From Actinomycetes bacterium (lineage in GTDB: Bacteria > Actinomycetota > Actinomycetes > Actinomycetales > Micrococcaceae): a stretch of DNA of 57,418 nucleotides. Each line of letters opens with the position of its first letter. The first letter of the stretch is position 1. Where the stretch lies: positions 1 to 57,418 of the forward strand of contig JAFAAV010000091.1 of the NCBI GenBank assembly GCA_023426375.1, in the 5' to 3' direction. The notes beneath the pieces are model-generated. The model was not told the origin of the DNA. It saw only the letters and a program-made list of their open reading frames with translations, and ran no database searches. Of this stretch, positions 27,231 to 36,533 are shown piece by piece. The position numbers and the translations under genes are program-made.

Positions 27231-28529
27231 TTAGTGGCGCAGGTCCTTGCCCTTGGTCTCGGGAAGGAAGAACGCGACCACGGAAGAGATCAGGAGCAGC
27301 AGGCACACGTACACCGAGAAAGCGCTCACGGAGTAGGTGGTGCTGATCCAGTTCTGCAGGTACGGGGCGGTGCCGCCGAAGATGGCCACGGCCACCGCGT
27401 ACGGGAAGGCTACGCCCACGGTGCGCACGCTGGTCGGGAACAATTCGGCGAACACGGCGGGGGTGTTGGCCAGGGTGGCGCCCATGAAGACCAGGATCAG
27501 TGCGGCGGGGAAGAACAGGGAGATGAAGCTCTGACCCACCATGGCGTTCATGGGGAAGAACAGTAGCAGCGGAACCACGTTGCCGATGATCAGCGCGGGG
27601 CGGCGGCCGAAGCGGTCGGAGAACTTACCCCAGAACGGCAGTGAGATGATGAGCACCACGTTGGCCAAGAGGCTCGCGTTGAGCGCGGTGGCCTGCGGCA
27701 TACCGTGAACCACCACGGCCTGCTGAACAGCGGACACGGACCACACGTAGTAGCACACGGTGCCGCCAATGGTCAGGCCGATCACGCGGAACGCGGACTT
27801 CCAGTTGCGGCGGAACTCGGGCCAGATGGAGGGGCGCTTGGCCTTGTTGGTCTTGAAGGTTTCGGACTCGTGCAGCTGCGAACGGCCGACCAGGGCCCAC
27901 AGGCCACCCAGGGCACCGATGAAGAACGGAACACGCCAGCCCCACTCGCTCATCTGCTCGGGGGAGAGGAACAGGTTCATGATGACGCCCATGAAAATGC
28001 CCAGGCACGCGCCGGTGGTGCCTGACACGTAGATCATGGAGGACCACAGGCCGCGGCGCTCCGGGGGAGCCATTTCCGCCAGGTAGGTCTGGGCGGTGGG
28101 CATTTCGCCACCGTAGGCCAGGCCCTGGATCAGGCGGGCGGCCAGCAACATGACGGCAGCGAATACGCCGGCGGTCTCGAAGGTGGGAGTAAGGCCGATC
28201 ATCAACGCGCCCAGGGCGATGCCACCGACCGTGGTCAGCAGTACGGTCTTGCGGCCCACGCGGTCGGCCATCCAGCCGAAGAACAGGCCGCCGATGGGGC
28301 GGAAGATGAAGCCCACGGCAAAGATGGCCATGGCGCCCAGGATGGAGGCCACGGGGTCTGCGGGGTTGAAGATCTCGCGGGCGAAGTAGATGGAGAACGT
28401 CGCGTAGATGCTCCAGTCGTACCACTCGAGGGCGTTGCCGATGCCCGTGTTGATGAGGGTTTTCTTGGAGGAGACGGTGGGTCCCCCGGGGTTGGTTTCC
28501 GAGGAAGGGGCGGCAGTTGAAGTAGCCAT
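27231..28529 (-). CDS. MFS transporter, metabolite:H+ symporter (MHS) type
   Basis: This 432-residue membrane protein of about twelve spans has the MFS loop motif GWMADRVGRK after the second span and the N-terminal GNALEWYDWSIYATFSIYF region typical of MHS carriers (2-oxoglutarate, citrate, proline-betaine or shikimate transporters). The ATG at 28529 follows AGGATG; upstream codons in frame are leader. It is divergent from the Lrp-family regulator, which probably controls it. The substrate is undecided; 2-oxoglutarate-like acids are plausible. Confidence 0.87.
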   Translation of the reverse strand: MATSTAAPSSETNPGGPTVSSKKTLINTGIGNALEWYDWSIYATFSIYFAREIFNPADPVASILGAMAIFAVGFIFRPIGGLFFGWMADRVGRKTVLLTTVGGIALGALMIGLTPTFETAGVFAAVMLLAARLIQGLAYGGEMPTAQTYLAEMAPPERRGLWSSMIYVSGTTGACLGIFMGVIMNLFLSPEQMSEWGWRVPFFIGALGGLWALVGRSQLHESETFKTNKAKRPSIWPEFRRNWKSAFRVIGLTIGGTVCYYVWSVSAVQQAVVVHGMPQATALNASLLANVVLIISLPFWGKFSDRFGRRPALIIGNVVPLLLFFPMNAMVGQSFISLFFPAALILVFMGATLANTPAVFAELFPTSVRTVGVAFPYAVAVAIFGGTAPYLQNWISTTYSVSAFSVYVCLLLLISSVVAFFLPETKGKDLRH

Positions 28530-28643
28530 AACGTGCATCCTGAATCGGTGGAGCGAGGCCTCATGAGGGGCGCCGCGAAAGTAGTGAAAAGTGGCGGGTG
28601 CCACAGTGCGTGTAAGCAATTGTGCACGATGTGTTCCAGATCA

Positions 28644-28677
28644 CCAAGAGTTGTGTAAGATTTTTTACAGATCTTGG
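28644..28677. promoter_or_regulatory. Nested inverted repeat, candidate operator
   Basis: CCAAGA (28644-28649) ... TGTAA (28654-28658), six bases, TTACA (28665-28669) ... TCTTGG (28672-28677) form a nested palindrome in the AT-rich gap between the MHS transporter and the Lrp-family gene. It is a good candidate site for that regulator. A TAGAAT -10 box for the regulator lies at 28756-28761. Confidence 0.5.
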
Positions 28678-28796
28678 GCACTTGTCTCGATTTTGTTTCA
28701 AATCATTGCCGCAACGTCTGAAACCAGCAGGGCCACGGTCATCGCTCTGACTTTGTAGAATCATGTATCGGTCATCACACACACCAAGGGAGATCC

Positions 28797-29837
28797 ATGC
28801 CAAGCAACGGCCAGTCCAAGACTGAGCTGTCCGATCAGGACCTGGAGCTCATCAGCCTGCTGCAGTGGGCCCCCAGGATCACCTGGGGTGAAGCCGCCGA
28901 GATCCTGGACGCACACCCCACCACCCTGGCCGGACGCTGGGAGAAACTGCGCAGTTCAGGCGCCGCCTGGATCACCGCGCAGGTCAATCTGAATGACCCT
29001 CGAAACCTGTTGTCCTTCCAGGAGATCTCCTGCGACGCCCAGCAATGGGACCGTGTGGTCGAAGAACTCGTGGCCATGCCGGAGGTACTTTCGGTCGAGG
29101 CTTTCGGGCGGGAACCGGACCTGGGCCTCACCGTGGTCAGCCGGGATCTGCAGTCGCTCTCGCGCATCATCGAGGAGAAGATCTCCCGGGTCCAGGGGAT
29201 CGTGAAGATCCACAACATGATCTCCACCAAGCTCCACCGCGCCGGCGACAAGTGGCGTCTGGACAGGCTCAGCGACGAGCAGCGCGCCGCCGCGCAGGCC
29301 TGGGTGAAGGCCGAGCAAGAGTCTTTGCCCGTCAGCAGCACACCGCTCAGCGAGGACCAGCGGCCCGTGATCGAGGCGCTCATGCTCGACGGTCGCGCGA
29401 GCGCTGCGGAGATCGCCCGCACCACCGGCCTGCACCCGGCCACCGCTCGCCGGTATCTGCACAAGGTGCTGGCCTCGGGGCTGTTGTCCATCCGGTGCGA
29501 TCTGATCCAGCGATTCTCAGCCACCCCCATCACGGCGCAGTGGTTCACTCGATTGGACGCGAATCAGCACGAGGCCGCCGCGGAAGCCCTCTCACACGAC
29601 CCCCGTACCCGCGTGGTCACGTCCATCACCGGGCGCGCCAATCTCATGGTGGTCATGTGGTTGCGTTCGGTGGGGGAGATCCTCGAAGCCGAACGAGCCA
29701 TCCAGTCCGCGGTTTCCGGTATCGAGATCCAGGAAACCGTGGTGTCGCTGCGCCCCATCAAACGCATGGGCTGGGTTCTCGGTACTGAGGGTCACGTGGG
29801 CAAGAAATTCGTCTCGCCCCAGCTCCACCTCAGCTGA
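28797..29837 (+). CDS. Lrp/AsnC-family regulator with two HTH domains
   Basis: This 346-residue protein is about twice the usual Lrp/AsnC length. The first half has an AsnC-type HTH (ITWGEAAEILDAHPTTLAGRW) followed by an effector-like region. The second half begins with another HTH (ASAAEIARTTGLHPATARRYL) followed by a region with TSITGRANLMVVMWLR that fits the ligand-binding RAM fold. GGGAGA precedes the ATG. It is divergent from the MHS transporter and ends at a perfect terminator. The effector is unknown. Confidence 0.85.
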   Translation: MPSNGQSKTELSDQDLELISLLQWAPRITWGEAAEILDAHPTTLAGRWEKLRSSGAAWITAQVNLNDPRNLLSFQEISCDAQQWDRVVEELVAMPEVLSVEAFGREPDLGLTVVSRDLQSLSRIIEEKISRVQGIVKIHNMISTKLHRAGDKWRLDRLSDEQRAAAQAWVKAEQESLPVSSTPLSEDQRPVIEALMLDGRASAAEIARTTGLHPATARRYLHKVLASGLLSIRCDLIQRFSATPITAQWFTRLDANQHEAAAEALSHDPRTRVVTSITGRANLMVVMWLRSVGEILEAERAIQSAVSGIEIQETVVSLRPIKRMGWVLGTEGHVGKKFVSPQLHLS

Positions 29838-29875
29838 TACTCGCGGACCGGTCGCGTTGTCGCGCCAGGTTCGCC

Positions 29876-29922
29876 GACGACGCCGCCCCGGCACCTCTGG
29901 TAGGTGCCGGGGCGGCGTCGTC
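29876..29922. terminator. Bidirectional hairpin terminator, 21-bp perfect stem
   Basis: The arms 29876-29896 and 29902-29922 are perfectly complementary around a CTGGT loop. It separates the convergent Lrp-family and amidohydrolase genes. Confidence 0.92.
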
Positions 29923-29951
29923 ATGGGGAGCTCGAGAACTTTCCCCGGAGG

Positions 29952-31580
29952 TCAGTCCTCCCGTTGGTAGCGGATCTGGGCACCCACCACGGTGGCTTCG
30001 ACCACGGTGTCCTTGACCGCGCGATCATCCTCCGAGAAGACGTCCCGGTCCACGGCCACGAAGTCCGCGAGCATACCCGGTGCCAGGCATCCCTTGAGGT
30101 TCTCCTCGTAGGAAGCGCGGGCCACGGCATGGGTGTAGTAGTAGACGGCCTCGGCGCGGGGAACGATCTCCTGCGGCTGCCAGCCGTCCACGGCGTCCCC
30201 GTGGCGGGTTCGTGTAATGGCCGCGTGAATACCCTGGAACGGATTGGGATCCTCCACGGGAGCATCCGAACCGAAGACGAGTTCGGCGCCGGCCGCGCGC
30301 AGACTGTTCCAGCCGTACGCGGCCAGATCGCGATCCTCCAGGAAATCGTTCATGGGGATGTCCGCGGTGCAGTGCATGGGCTGCATGGACGCCGTGACAC
30401 CCAATTGACGGAAGCGGGCAATGTCACTGCGCTTGATGTACTGAGCGTGCTCGATCCGCTGACGCAGGCCGAAGACCCGCGAAATGGCTTGATGCTTCTC
30501 GAACGCGTCGAGCACCTCCGTGGCAGCCTGATCCCCGATGGCGTGTACCGCGGTGGCAATGCCGGCGCTCGCGGCCAGGTGAATCCAGTGGTCCAACTCG
30601 TCCCGGGTGGTCACTGCCATGCCGTGATCCTCCGTGCCCGGCCAGGGATCGGACATGTGGCACGTGTGGGAGCCCAGGGCGCCGTCGGCGAAGAGTTTGA
30701 GGGGACCCATGGAAATCCACTCGTCGCCGGAGGCCGTGCGGATCCCGCGACTGATGAAGTCGAGGATCTGTTCCTGCCGCAGCACCTTGTGCACGCGAAT
30801 ATCCAGCTCACCTCGTTCCCGCAGCTTCTGATAGGCGAAGAGGCAGTCCGCGCCGTCGATGTCATGGATGGAGGTGATGCCGCGCTTGAGCAGCTCCCGC
30901 TGACCCACGGGCAGGTAATCGTCGATGTTGCCGGAGACGTCCGACTGCATCAGGCCGTCGCGGATGGGGATGCCCGCGGCCTCACGGATGATGCCGGTGA
31001 GCTCTCCGTGTTCGTCGCGCTCGTAGGTACCGCCGTCCGGGTCCTTGACGTTGCGGTCCAGCCCCAAGGTTTCCAAGGCCTTGGAGTTGAGCCACAACGT
31101 GTGCCAGTCCAGGGAACCCAGGGCCATGGGGATATCAGGGCAAATGCTGTCCAGACTGTGCTTGTCCGGGAACACCGGAACGTCCCACCCATTGGCATTC
31201 CACTGGCCACCGAAGATCCACGTCTGGGACTCGTCCGCTCGCGCTTTGGCCACGAACGGCTTCAACAGGTCCAGAGCCTCCTGGAGCGACGTGCAAAAAC
31301 GCAGGTCCGGTTCCGTGATGGACCGCGAGTAAATAGCGGAGTGGATGTGCCCGTCACCCATGCCGGGCAGCACGTACTTGCCCTCGAGGTTCGTGCGCTC
31401 CGTGCCCAGCGGGGCCATGTCCTTGAGCTTCCGGTAATCGCCCACGGCCACGATGCGGTCGTCGGAGGTGAGGATGGCATCAGGGTGAGGCATGTCGTGG
31501 GAGTGCCACGTGGCCTGCGGAGTCCATCCCGTGGCCGGGTTCATGGCGTGGATTTTGGCGTTGTGGAACAAGCGAAACAT
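29952..31580 (-). CDS. YtcJ-type amidohydrolase, copy A
   Basis: This metal-dependent hydrolase of 542 residues belongs to the amidohydrolase-3 family (YtcJ, N-substituted formamide deformylase-like). It shows the metal-binding HIHSA motif, the GSHTCHMSDPW segment, VHAIGDQA, RIEHAQ and the late GSDAPVEDPNPF, all expected of the amidohydrolase barrel. The start at 31580 follows GAGGAG. It is a near twin of the gene at 31688-33316: same length, most residues identical, and one 48-base identical DNA run near the 3' ends. It lies 107 bases downstream of that copy. The substrate is unknown. Confidence 0.85.
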   Translation of the reverse strand: MFRLFHNAKIHAMNPATGWTPQATWHSHDMPHPDAILTSDDRIVAVGDYRKLKDMAPLGTERTNLEGKYVLPGMGDGHIHSAIYSRSITEPDLRFCTSLQEALDLLKPFVAKARADESQTWIFGGQWNANGWDVPVFPDKHSLDSICPDIPMALGSLDWHTLWLNSKALETLGLDRNVKDPDGGTYERDEHGELTGIIREAAGIPIRDGLMQSDVSGNIDDYLPVGQRELLKRGITSIHDIDGADCLFAYQKLRERGELDIRVHKVLRQEQILDFISRGIRTASGDEWISMGPLKLFADGALGSHTCHMSDPWPGTEDHGMAVTTRDELDHWIHLAASAGIATAVHAIGDQAATEVLDAFEKHQAISRVFGLRQRIEHAQYIKRSDIARFRQLGVTASMQPMHCTADIPMNDFLEDRDLAAYGWNSLRAAGAELVFGSDAPVEDPNPFQGIHAAITRTRHGDAVDGWQPQEIVPRAEAVYYYTHAVARASYEENLKGCLAPGMLADFVAVDRDVFSEDDRAVKDTVVEATVVGAQIRYQRED

Positions 31581-31687
31581 CCGTGGAACTCCTCGATACG
31601 AACCGGTGCTGGGTGGACAAGGGCTGATCTTCGATCCTATCGAAGCAGCCTGGGGGCGGCGTGGTTGCGCCGTCCCCTCAAACGCCT

Positions 31688-33316
31688 CTACCGCTCCCGC
31701 TGGTAGCGGATCTGGGCACCCACCACGGTGGCTTCGACCACGGTGTCCCTGACGGCCTGGGCGTCCTCCGCGAACACGTCCCGATCCACCGCAATGAAGT
31801 CCGCGAGCATTCCCGGTGCCAAACATCCCTTGAGGTTCTCCTCGTAGGAAGCGCGGGCCACCGCGTGGGTGTAGTAATACAGGGCCTCCGGCAGGCCGAT
31901 GCTCTCCTCCGGTTGCCAGCGGGTGTCGGGCTTCTCCGGCTCGGAGCGGCACACTGCGGCGTGGATCCCGAAGAACGGATTGGGGTCGACCACCGGTGCG
32001 TCGGAGCCGAACACCAGATTGGCGCCCGCCGCGCGCAGGCTGTTCCAGCCGTAGGCCACGACATCCCGCCCCTCCACGAAATCATTCATGGGGATCTCCT
32101 CGGGGCAGTGCAGGGGCTGCATGGACGAGGTCACCCCCAGGCGCTGGAACCGCAGGACGTCATCGCGCTTGATGTACTGCGAGTGCTCCACGCGTTGGCG
32201 CAGCCCGAAGACCTGGGCGATCGTGCGGTTGGCCTCGAACGAATCCAACACCTCGGTGACGGCCTGATCACCCACGGCGTGCACGGCGCTGGCAATACCC
32301 GCGGCGGCCGCCTTGTGGGTCCAATGATCCAGCTCCTCCCGGGACGTCACGGCCACACCGTGGTCATGGGTGCCGGGCCAGGGCTCCGACATGTGCGCGG
32401 TGTGGGAACCCAGGGCACCGTCCGCGAAGAGTTTGAGCGGGCCGATCGAAATCCATTCATCACCCGACCCGGTGCGGATCCCGCGACTGATGAAGTCCAG
32501 GATCTGTTCCTGCCGCAGGACCTTATGCACCCGGATGTCCAGTTCGCCGCGGGCGCGGATCTTCTGGTAGGCGTACAGGCAGTCCGCGCCGTCGATGTCG
32601 TGGATCGAGGTGATCCCGCGTTTGAGGAGTTCGCGCTGTCCCTGCGGGAGCATGTCGTCGATGTCACCGGAGACATCGGACTGCATCAGACCGTCGCGCA
32701 CGGGGATGGCCGCGGCCTCGCGCAGGATGCCAGTCAGCTCACCGTGTTCGTCGCGCACGTACGTGCCGCCGTCAGGGTCGGGGATGTCGCGGTCCAGGCC
32801 AAGTTCCTCGAGGGCCTTGGTATTGAGCCACAGCGTGTGCCAGTCCATGGAACCCAGCGCCACGGGGATGTCCGGGCTGACCGAGTCCAGTGCGTGACGA
32901 TCAGGCACCACGGGGTTGTCCCAGATGTTCACGTTCCACTGCCCACCGAAAATCCACGTGATGCTCTCGTCCTCGCGGGCCTTCTCTACGTAAGGCTTCA
33001 GTACTTGGAGGGCTTCTTCCAGGGATCGGCAATTGCGCATGTCCGGCTCGAACAAGGAGCGCGCATAGATGGCGGAGTGAATGTGGGCATCGCCCAGGCC
33101 GGGCAGGACCGAACGATTACCCATGTCCGTGTGTTCGGTACCCAGGGGAGCCAAGTCCTTGAGTTCCCGGTAATCTCCCACCGCCACGATGCGGTCGTGG
33201 GAGGTCAGGATCGCATCCGGGTGCGGCGTGTCCGAGGCGTGCCAGGCGTTTTGTGGTGTCCACCCGGTGGCCGGGTTCATGGAATGGACTTTGGCATTGT
33301 GGAACAGTCGGAACAT
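31688..33316 (-). CDS. YtcJ-type amidohydrolase, copy B
   Basis: This is the tandem twin of copy A, again 542 residues. It has HIHSA near the N-terminus, GSHTAHMSEPW, VHAVGDQA, RVEHSQ and GSDAPVVDPNPF. AGGAG precedes the ATG at 33316. No signal peptide is present, so it should be cytoplasmic. The hairpin at 33415-33456 separates it from the aminotransferase gene, so it may be transcribed together with copy A only. Differences between the copies (RFCT against RNCR in the first variable patch, and the TRHGDAVDG against EPEKPDT patch) suggest diverging specificity. Confidence 0.85.
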   Translation of the reverse strand: MFRLFHNAKVHSMNPATGWTPQNAWHASDTPHPDAILTSHDRIVAVGDYRELKDLAPLGTEHTDMGNRSVLPGLGDAHIHSAIYARSLFEPDMRNCRSLEEALQVLKPYVEKAREDESITWIFGGQWNVNIWDNPVVPDRHALDSVSPDIPVALGSMDWHTLWLNTKALEELGLDRDIPDPDGGTYVRDEHGELTGILREAAAIPVRDGLMQSDVSGDIDDMLPQGQRELLKRGITSIHDIDGADCLYAYQKIRARGELDIRVHKVLRQEQILDFISRGIRTGSGDEWISIGPLKLFADGALGSHTAHMSEPWPGTHDHGVAVTSREELDHWTHKAAAAGIASAVHAVGDQAVTEVLDSFEANRTIAQVFGLRQRVEHSQYIKRDDVLRFQRLGVTSSMQPLHCPEEIPMNDFVEGRDVVAYGWNSLRAAGANLVFGSDAPVVDPNPFFGIHAAVCRSEPEKPDTRWQPEESIGLPEALYYYTHAVARASYEENLKGCLAPGMLADFIAVDRDVFAEDAQAVRDTVVEATVVGAQIRYQRER

Positions 33317-33414
33317 CGTTGAACTCCTGCGGTTTCATGACCCGTGCCTCGCCTGGCCAAGGGGTCCTTTCGACATTACCGAAGTAAGAAAACCGAGGAT
33401 TTGCTAACACAAAT

Positions 33415-33456
33415 ACGACGGCGCCGCGCCCCGTTTTCGGGACCCGGCGCCGTCGT
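33415..33456. terminator. Hairpin terminator between aminotransferase and amidohydrolase B
   Basis: ACGACGGCGCCG (33415-33426) pairs with CGGCGCCGTCGT (33445-33456), with an inner CCCG/CGGG pairing and a TTTT loop. In the minus-strand RNA it is followed by AUUUGUGUU. Confidence 0.85.
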
Positions 33457-33480
33457 TATTCGCGCTGTACGCGGAAGAAA

Positions 33481-34692
33481 TCAGCCGTCGATGGCTTCCT
33501 TCAGTGCGGTCGCGAAGATCTCTGCACCCTTGCGGATGTTCTCCTCGGTGGGGTGGCAGAACGAGACGCGAGCCTCGTGGGTGCCGCGGCCGTCCGTGTA
33601 GAACGCGGTACCCGGCACGAACACCACACCGCGATCGATGCAGGTCATGCACAACTCGTAAGAATCCACGGATTCCGGCAGGTTGATCCACGAGTAGAAA
33701 CCACCCTCGGGTCGGGTCCAGGTCACGCCCTCGGGCATGAACTCGTCGAAGGCGTCCATCAGAGCCTGGGCGCGCTTACCGTACAGCTCGCGGTACTGGT
33801 TGAGCACAGCCTGCCAGTCGTTCTTCTCCAGGTATTCGGCCACGACCTCCTGGGCGAACACGGACGGGTTGAGCACGGCTGCCTCTGCCTGAAGACCCAG
33901 GATCTTGGACAGCGAGCTGGGCGCCAAGGTCCATCCCACGCGCAGGCCGGGGGCGAACATCTTGGAGAAGGAGCCCAGGTAGACCACGTTGTCGTCGTCG
34001 GCGCGCATGGCACGGCCCACCTGACCCTCGAAGCCCAACAGGCCGTACGGGTTGTCCTCGGCGATCAGGATATGGCTGGCATCGCAGATCTCGCGCACAC
34101 GGTCACGACGTTCCTGCGGCATCATGGTGCCGCCCGGATTCTGGAAGCTCGGAATGGTGTACAGGAACTTGATGCGGCGGCCCTGCGCCTTAAGTTCCTC
34201 CACGGTCTTCTCGAGTTCTTCGGGAATCAGGCCCTCGTGGTCGGCACCCACATGCACCACGTCAGCCTGGGCGCCGGTGAACACGGCCATGGCACCCGAG
34301 TAGGACGGCGCTTCCGCCAGGATTACGTCTCCCGGATCCACCATTACGCGGGTCAGGATGTCCAGACCGCACTGCGAACCGGTGGTGACAATGATGTCCT
34401 CGGGCTTGGCGTTCTCGATGCCCTCGAGCTTCATGAGCTCGATGATCTGCGCCTTGAGGTGATCGGTACCGGTGGAGGCCCCGTACTGCATGACCTCCAT
34501 GCCGCGGTTGCGCATGAGGTCTTCGGAGATGTCCGCCAGGGAGTCCATGGGCAGCGAGCTGAGCTCCGGCATACCCGACGCGAAGGAAATCATGCCCGGC
34601 TTGGCAGACATCGCGAAAACCTTGCGGACCTCGGAGGGCTTGGCGTTTCGTACTCCGGCGGCGCAGTCCTCAATCGTAAATTCTTGGCTCAT
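33481..34692 (-). CDS. PLP-dependent aminotransferase, class I/II (2-aminoadipate type)
   Basis: The 403-residue fold-type I aminotransferase moves an amino group between an amino acid and a 2-oxo acid. Visible landmarks are SFASGMPELSSLP at the N-terminus, the IPSFQNPGG loop, the aspartate-tyrosine IAEDNPYG segment and the PLP lysine in LGSFSKMFAPGLRVGW. This pattern is typical of 2-aminoadipate/LysN-like and aromatic aminotransferases. The ATG at 34692 follows AGGAGG. It is 99 bases downstream of the ThDP enzyme gene, with a terminator hairpin between. It probably supplies the 2-oxo acid used by that enzyme. Confidence 0.87.
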   Translation of the reverse strand: MSQEFTIEDCAAGVRNAKPSEVRKVFAMSAKPGMISFASGMPELSSLPMDSLADISEDLMRNRGMEVMQYGASTGTDHLKAQIIELMKLEGIENAKPEDIIVTTGSQCGLDILTRVMVDPGDVILAEAPSYSGAMAVFTGAQADVVHVGADHEGLIPEELEKTVEELKAQGRRIKFLYTIPSFQNPGGTMMPQERRDRVREICDASHILIAEDNPYGLLGFEGQVGRAMRADDDNVVYLGSFSKMFAPGLRVGWTLAPSSLSKILGLQAEAAVLNPSVFAQEVVAEYLEKNDWQAVLNQYRELYGKRAQALMDAFDEFMPEGVTWTRPEGGFYSWINLPESVDSYELCMTCIDRGVVFVPGTAFYTDGRGTHEARVSFCHPTEENIRKGAEIFATALKEAIDG

Positions 34693-34742
34693 GCCAATAC
34701 CTCCTTGAAATGTTTTGATGCTCGGCTCGTGCCGACTGAAAA

Positions 34743-34779
34743 CGGTGTGTGGTGGCGGAGAGTCCGCCACCACACACCG
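34743..34779 (-). terminator. Rho-independent terminator after the ThDP enzyme
   Basis: A perfect 17-bp stem (34743-34759 with 34763-34779) around a three-base loop is followed in the minus-strand RNA by UUUU. It starts 12 bases past the ThDP-enzyme stop and lies before the aminotransferase gene of the same strand. Confidence 0.9.
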
Positions 34780-34791
34780 TGCGGGCTGGCG

Positions 34792-36438
34792 TTACATGCC
34801 CGGCATGACCTTGGAGCGGTCGACCACCACGTGCACCACGGCGGGAACGCCGTCTTCCTGCGTGGCCTTCACGGCCTCGGAGATGACTCGCTCGATGTCA
34901 TTGTTGTTGTCCAAGCGAGCACCGTAGCCGCCGTAACCCTCACCCAGGACACCGAAGTCCGGGTTCTCCAACTGCGTGCCGGAGATGCGGCCCGGGTAGT
35001 GGGCTTCCTGGTGGGAGCGGATGGTGCCGAACTGGGAATTGTCCATCACCAGGATCAGCGGCTTGGCACCGTACTGCTTGGCGGTCGCAAGTTCCTGGCT
35101 GTTCATGAGGAACTCACCGTCACCGGCGATCGAGAAGACAAAACGGTCCTTGTCCTCGAGCGACAGTGCCACGGCAGCGGGCACGGAGTAGCCCATGGTG
35201 CCGTTACGCACGGAGAACTGGGACGGGTAGGTGCTGTTCGGGAAGTAGCGGTGACCCCACGCGGTGTGGTTACCGGAACCGAAGGTGATCTGAGCGTCCT
35301 CCGGCATGTGCTTGAGAACTTCCGCCACGACCAGGGTCATGTCCGCAGTGCCCTCGGCGTTGGTGCCGGTGTTGTCCGGGATCCGCGACACCTTCTGGTG
35401 CGCTTCCACGGCGGGCTCGCGCCACGAGGTCCAGTCCGGGTGCTCGCCCAGGTCCAGGTCCGCCACGGCCTGGCCGAAGGCCACCGGGGAAGCCAGAATC
35501 TGACGAGTCACTGCACCCGAGTGCTGACGCAGGGAAGCGTCGATGTTGACGATCCAGTTGATGTCGTCGGAGTTCTGGCGGACGGTGAAGCTCTCGGTCG
35601 GAACGTCCGAGAGGGTGCCACCCACCAGGAGCAGCAGATCGGCGTCCTTGAGCACTGCCAAGGATTCCTCGGTGCGGCCGTAACCCACCTCGCCCGCGTT
35701 GACGGGGGAGTTGCCGGGGATACGGTCAGCGGCGCGCCAGTCGGTGATGACCGGAATGCCGTTCTTCTCTGCGAAGCCGACGACCTGCTGGGAAGCCTCT
35801 GCGGTCCAGCGGGGGCCGCCGAGCAGCATGGCAGGACGCTCAGCCTTGGAGAACGCAGCCTTGAGGTCGTTCAGTTCCTCGTCGCTCACGGAACCCTCGG
35901 TCACGGGGATGCGCGGTACCACGGGGCGGTCCACCATCTCGGTGATGACGTCCTCGGGAAGACCGACCACCACGGGGCCGGGGCGACCCGACGTCGCGGC
36001 GAAGAATGCTTCGGCAACGACCTCGGAGGCGCGCTCGGCCTCGTCGAGGACGAACACGCGCTTGGTCTGGGTGCCGAACCAGGCGTAGGGATCGAACTCC
36101 TGGAACGCTTCCTTCATGCGGTGCTCGAAAGGGATGAGGCCCACGAAGAGCACCAGGGGAGTGGAGTCCTGCCACGCGAGGTGGATGCCCACGAATGCGT
36201 TGGACGCACCGGGTCCGCGGGTCACCATGGCGACACCGGGTTGACCGGTGGCCTTGCCCACGGCCTCCGCCATGTACAGGGCGCCACCTTCCTGGCGGCA
36301 CACCACGTTCTCGATATCCGAGTTGTACAGGCCGTCGAGCACGTCCAAGTAGCTCTCACCGGGAACGGAGAAAACGCGTTCCACGCCGTGGTGCTTGAGC
36401 GACTCGACAATGAGATGGCCGGCTGACTGTTTGGTCAT
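34792..36438 (-). CDS. Thiamine diphosphate-dependent enzyme, acetolactate synthase-like
   Basis: This 548-residue protein of the ThDP decarboxylase/lyase superfamily has three domains. The pyrimidine-binding domain carries the catalytic glutamate in CRQEGGALYMAEA. The middle domain lacks a clear FAD-binding signature. The pyrophosphate-binding domain has the GDGEFLMNSQEL motif. Such enzymes decarboxylate 2-oxo acids or make and break carbon-carbon bonds; without the small subunit or other branched-chain genes nearby, biosynthetic acetolactate synthase is unlikely. AGGAGG precedes the ATG. Its neighbours suggest decarboxylation of an amino-acid-derived oxo acid. Confidence 0.82.
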   Translation of the reverse strand: MTKQSAGHLIVESLKHHGVERVFSVPGESYLDVLDGLYNSDIENVVCRQEGGALYMAEAVGKATGQPGVAMVTRGPGASNAFVGIHLAWQDSTPLVLFVGLIPFEHRMKEAFQEFDPYAWFGTQTKRVFVLDEAERASEVVAEAFFAATSGRPGPVVVGLPEDVITEMVDRPVVPRIPVTEGSVSDEELNDLKAAFSKAERPAMLLGGPRWTAEASQQVVGFAEKNGIPVITDWRAADRIPGNSPVNAGEVGYGRTEESLAVLKDADLLLLVGGTLSDVPTESFTVRQNSDDINWIVNIDASLRQHSGAVTRQILASPVAFGQAVADLDLGEHPDWTSWREPAVEAHQKVSRIPDNTGTNAEGTADMTLVVAEVLKHMPEDAQITFGSGNHTAWGHRYFPNSTYPSQFSVRNGTMGYSVPAAVALSLEDKDRFVFSIAGDGEFLMNSQELATAKQYGAKPLILVMDNSQFGTIRSHQEAHYPGRISGTQLENPDFGVLGEGYGGYGARLDNNNDIERVISEAVKATQEDGVPAVVHVVVDRSKVMPGM

Positions 36439-36533
36439 TACTACCTCCTGGTTAGGCCCCGGGCTCGCCGAGAGCCGGAAGGATGGTCGTTAATTTCAGT
36501 AAATGGTAACGCGCTGAACGATTTACCGGGTGG

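Noticed and set aside
33553..36426. 957-codon plus-strand open frame
   Set aside because: It is fully antisense to the aminotransferase and ThDP genes, which have clear motifs and ribosome sites. Long antisense frames are expected at this GC content.
34792..36438. Assignment as biosynthetic acetolactate synthase (ilvB)
   Set aside because: There is no small-subunit gene or other branched-chain gene nearby, and the neighbours are catabolic. Only the superfamily is claimed.
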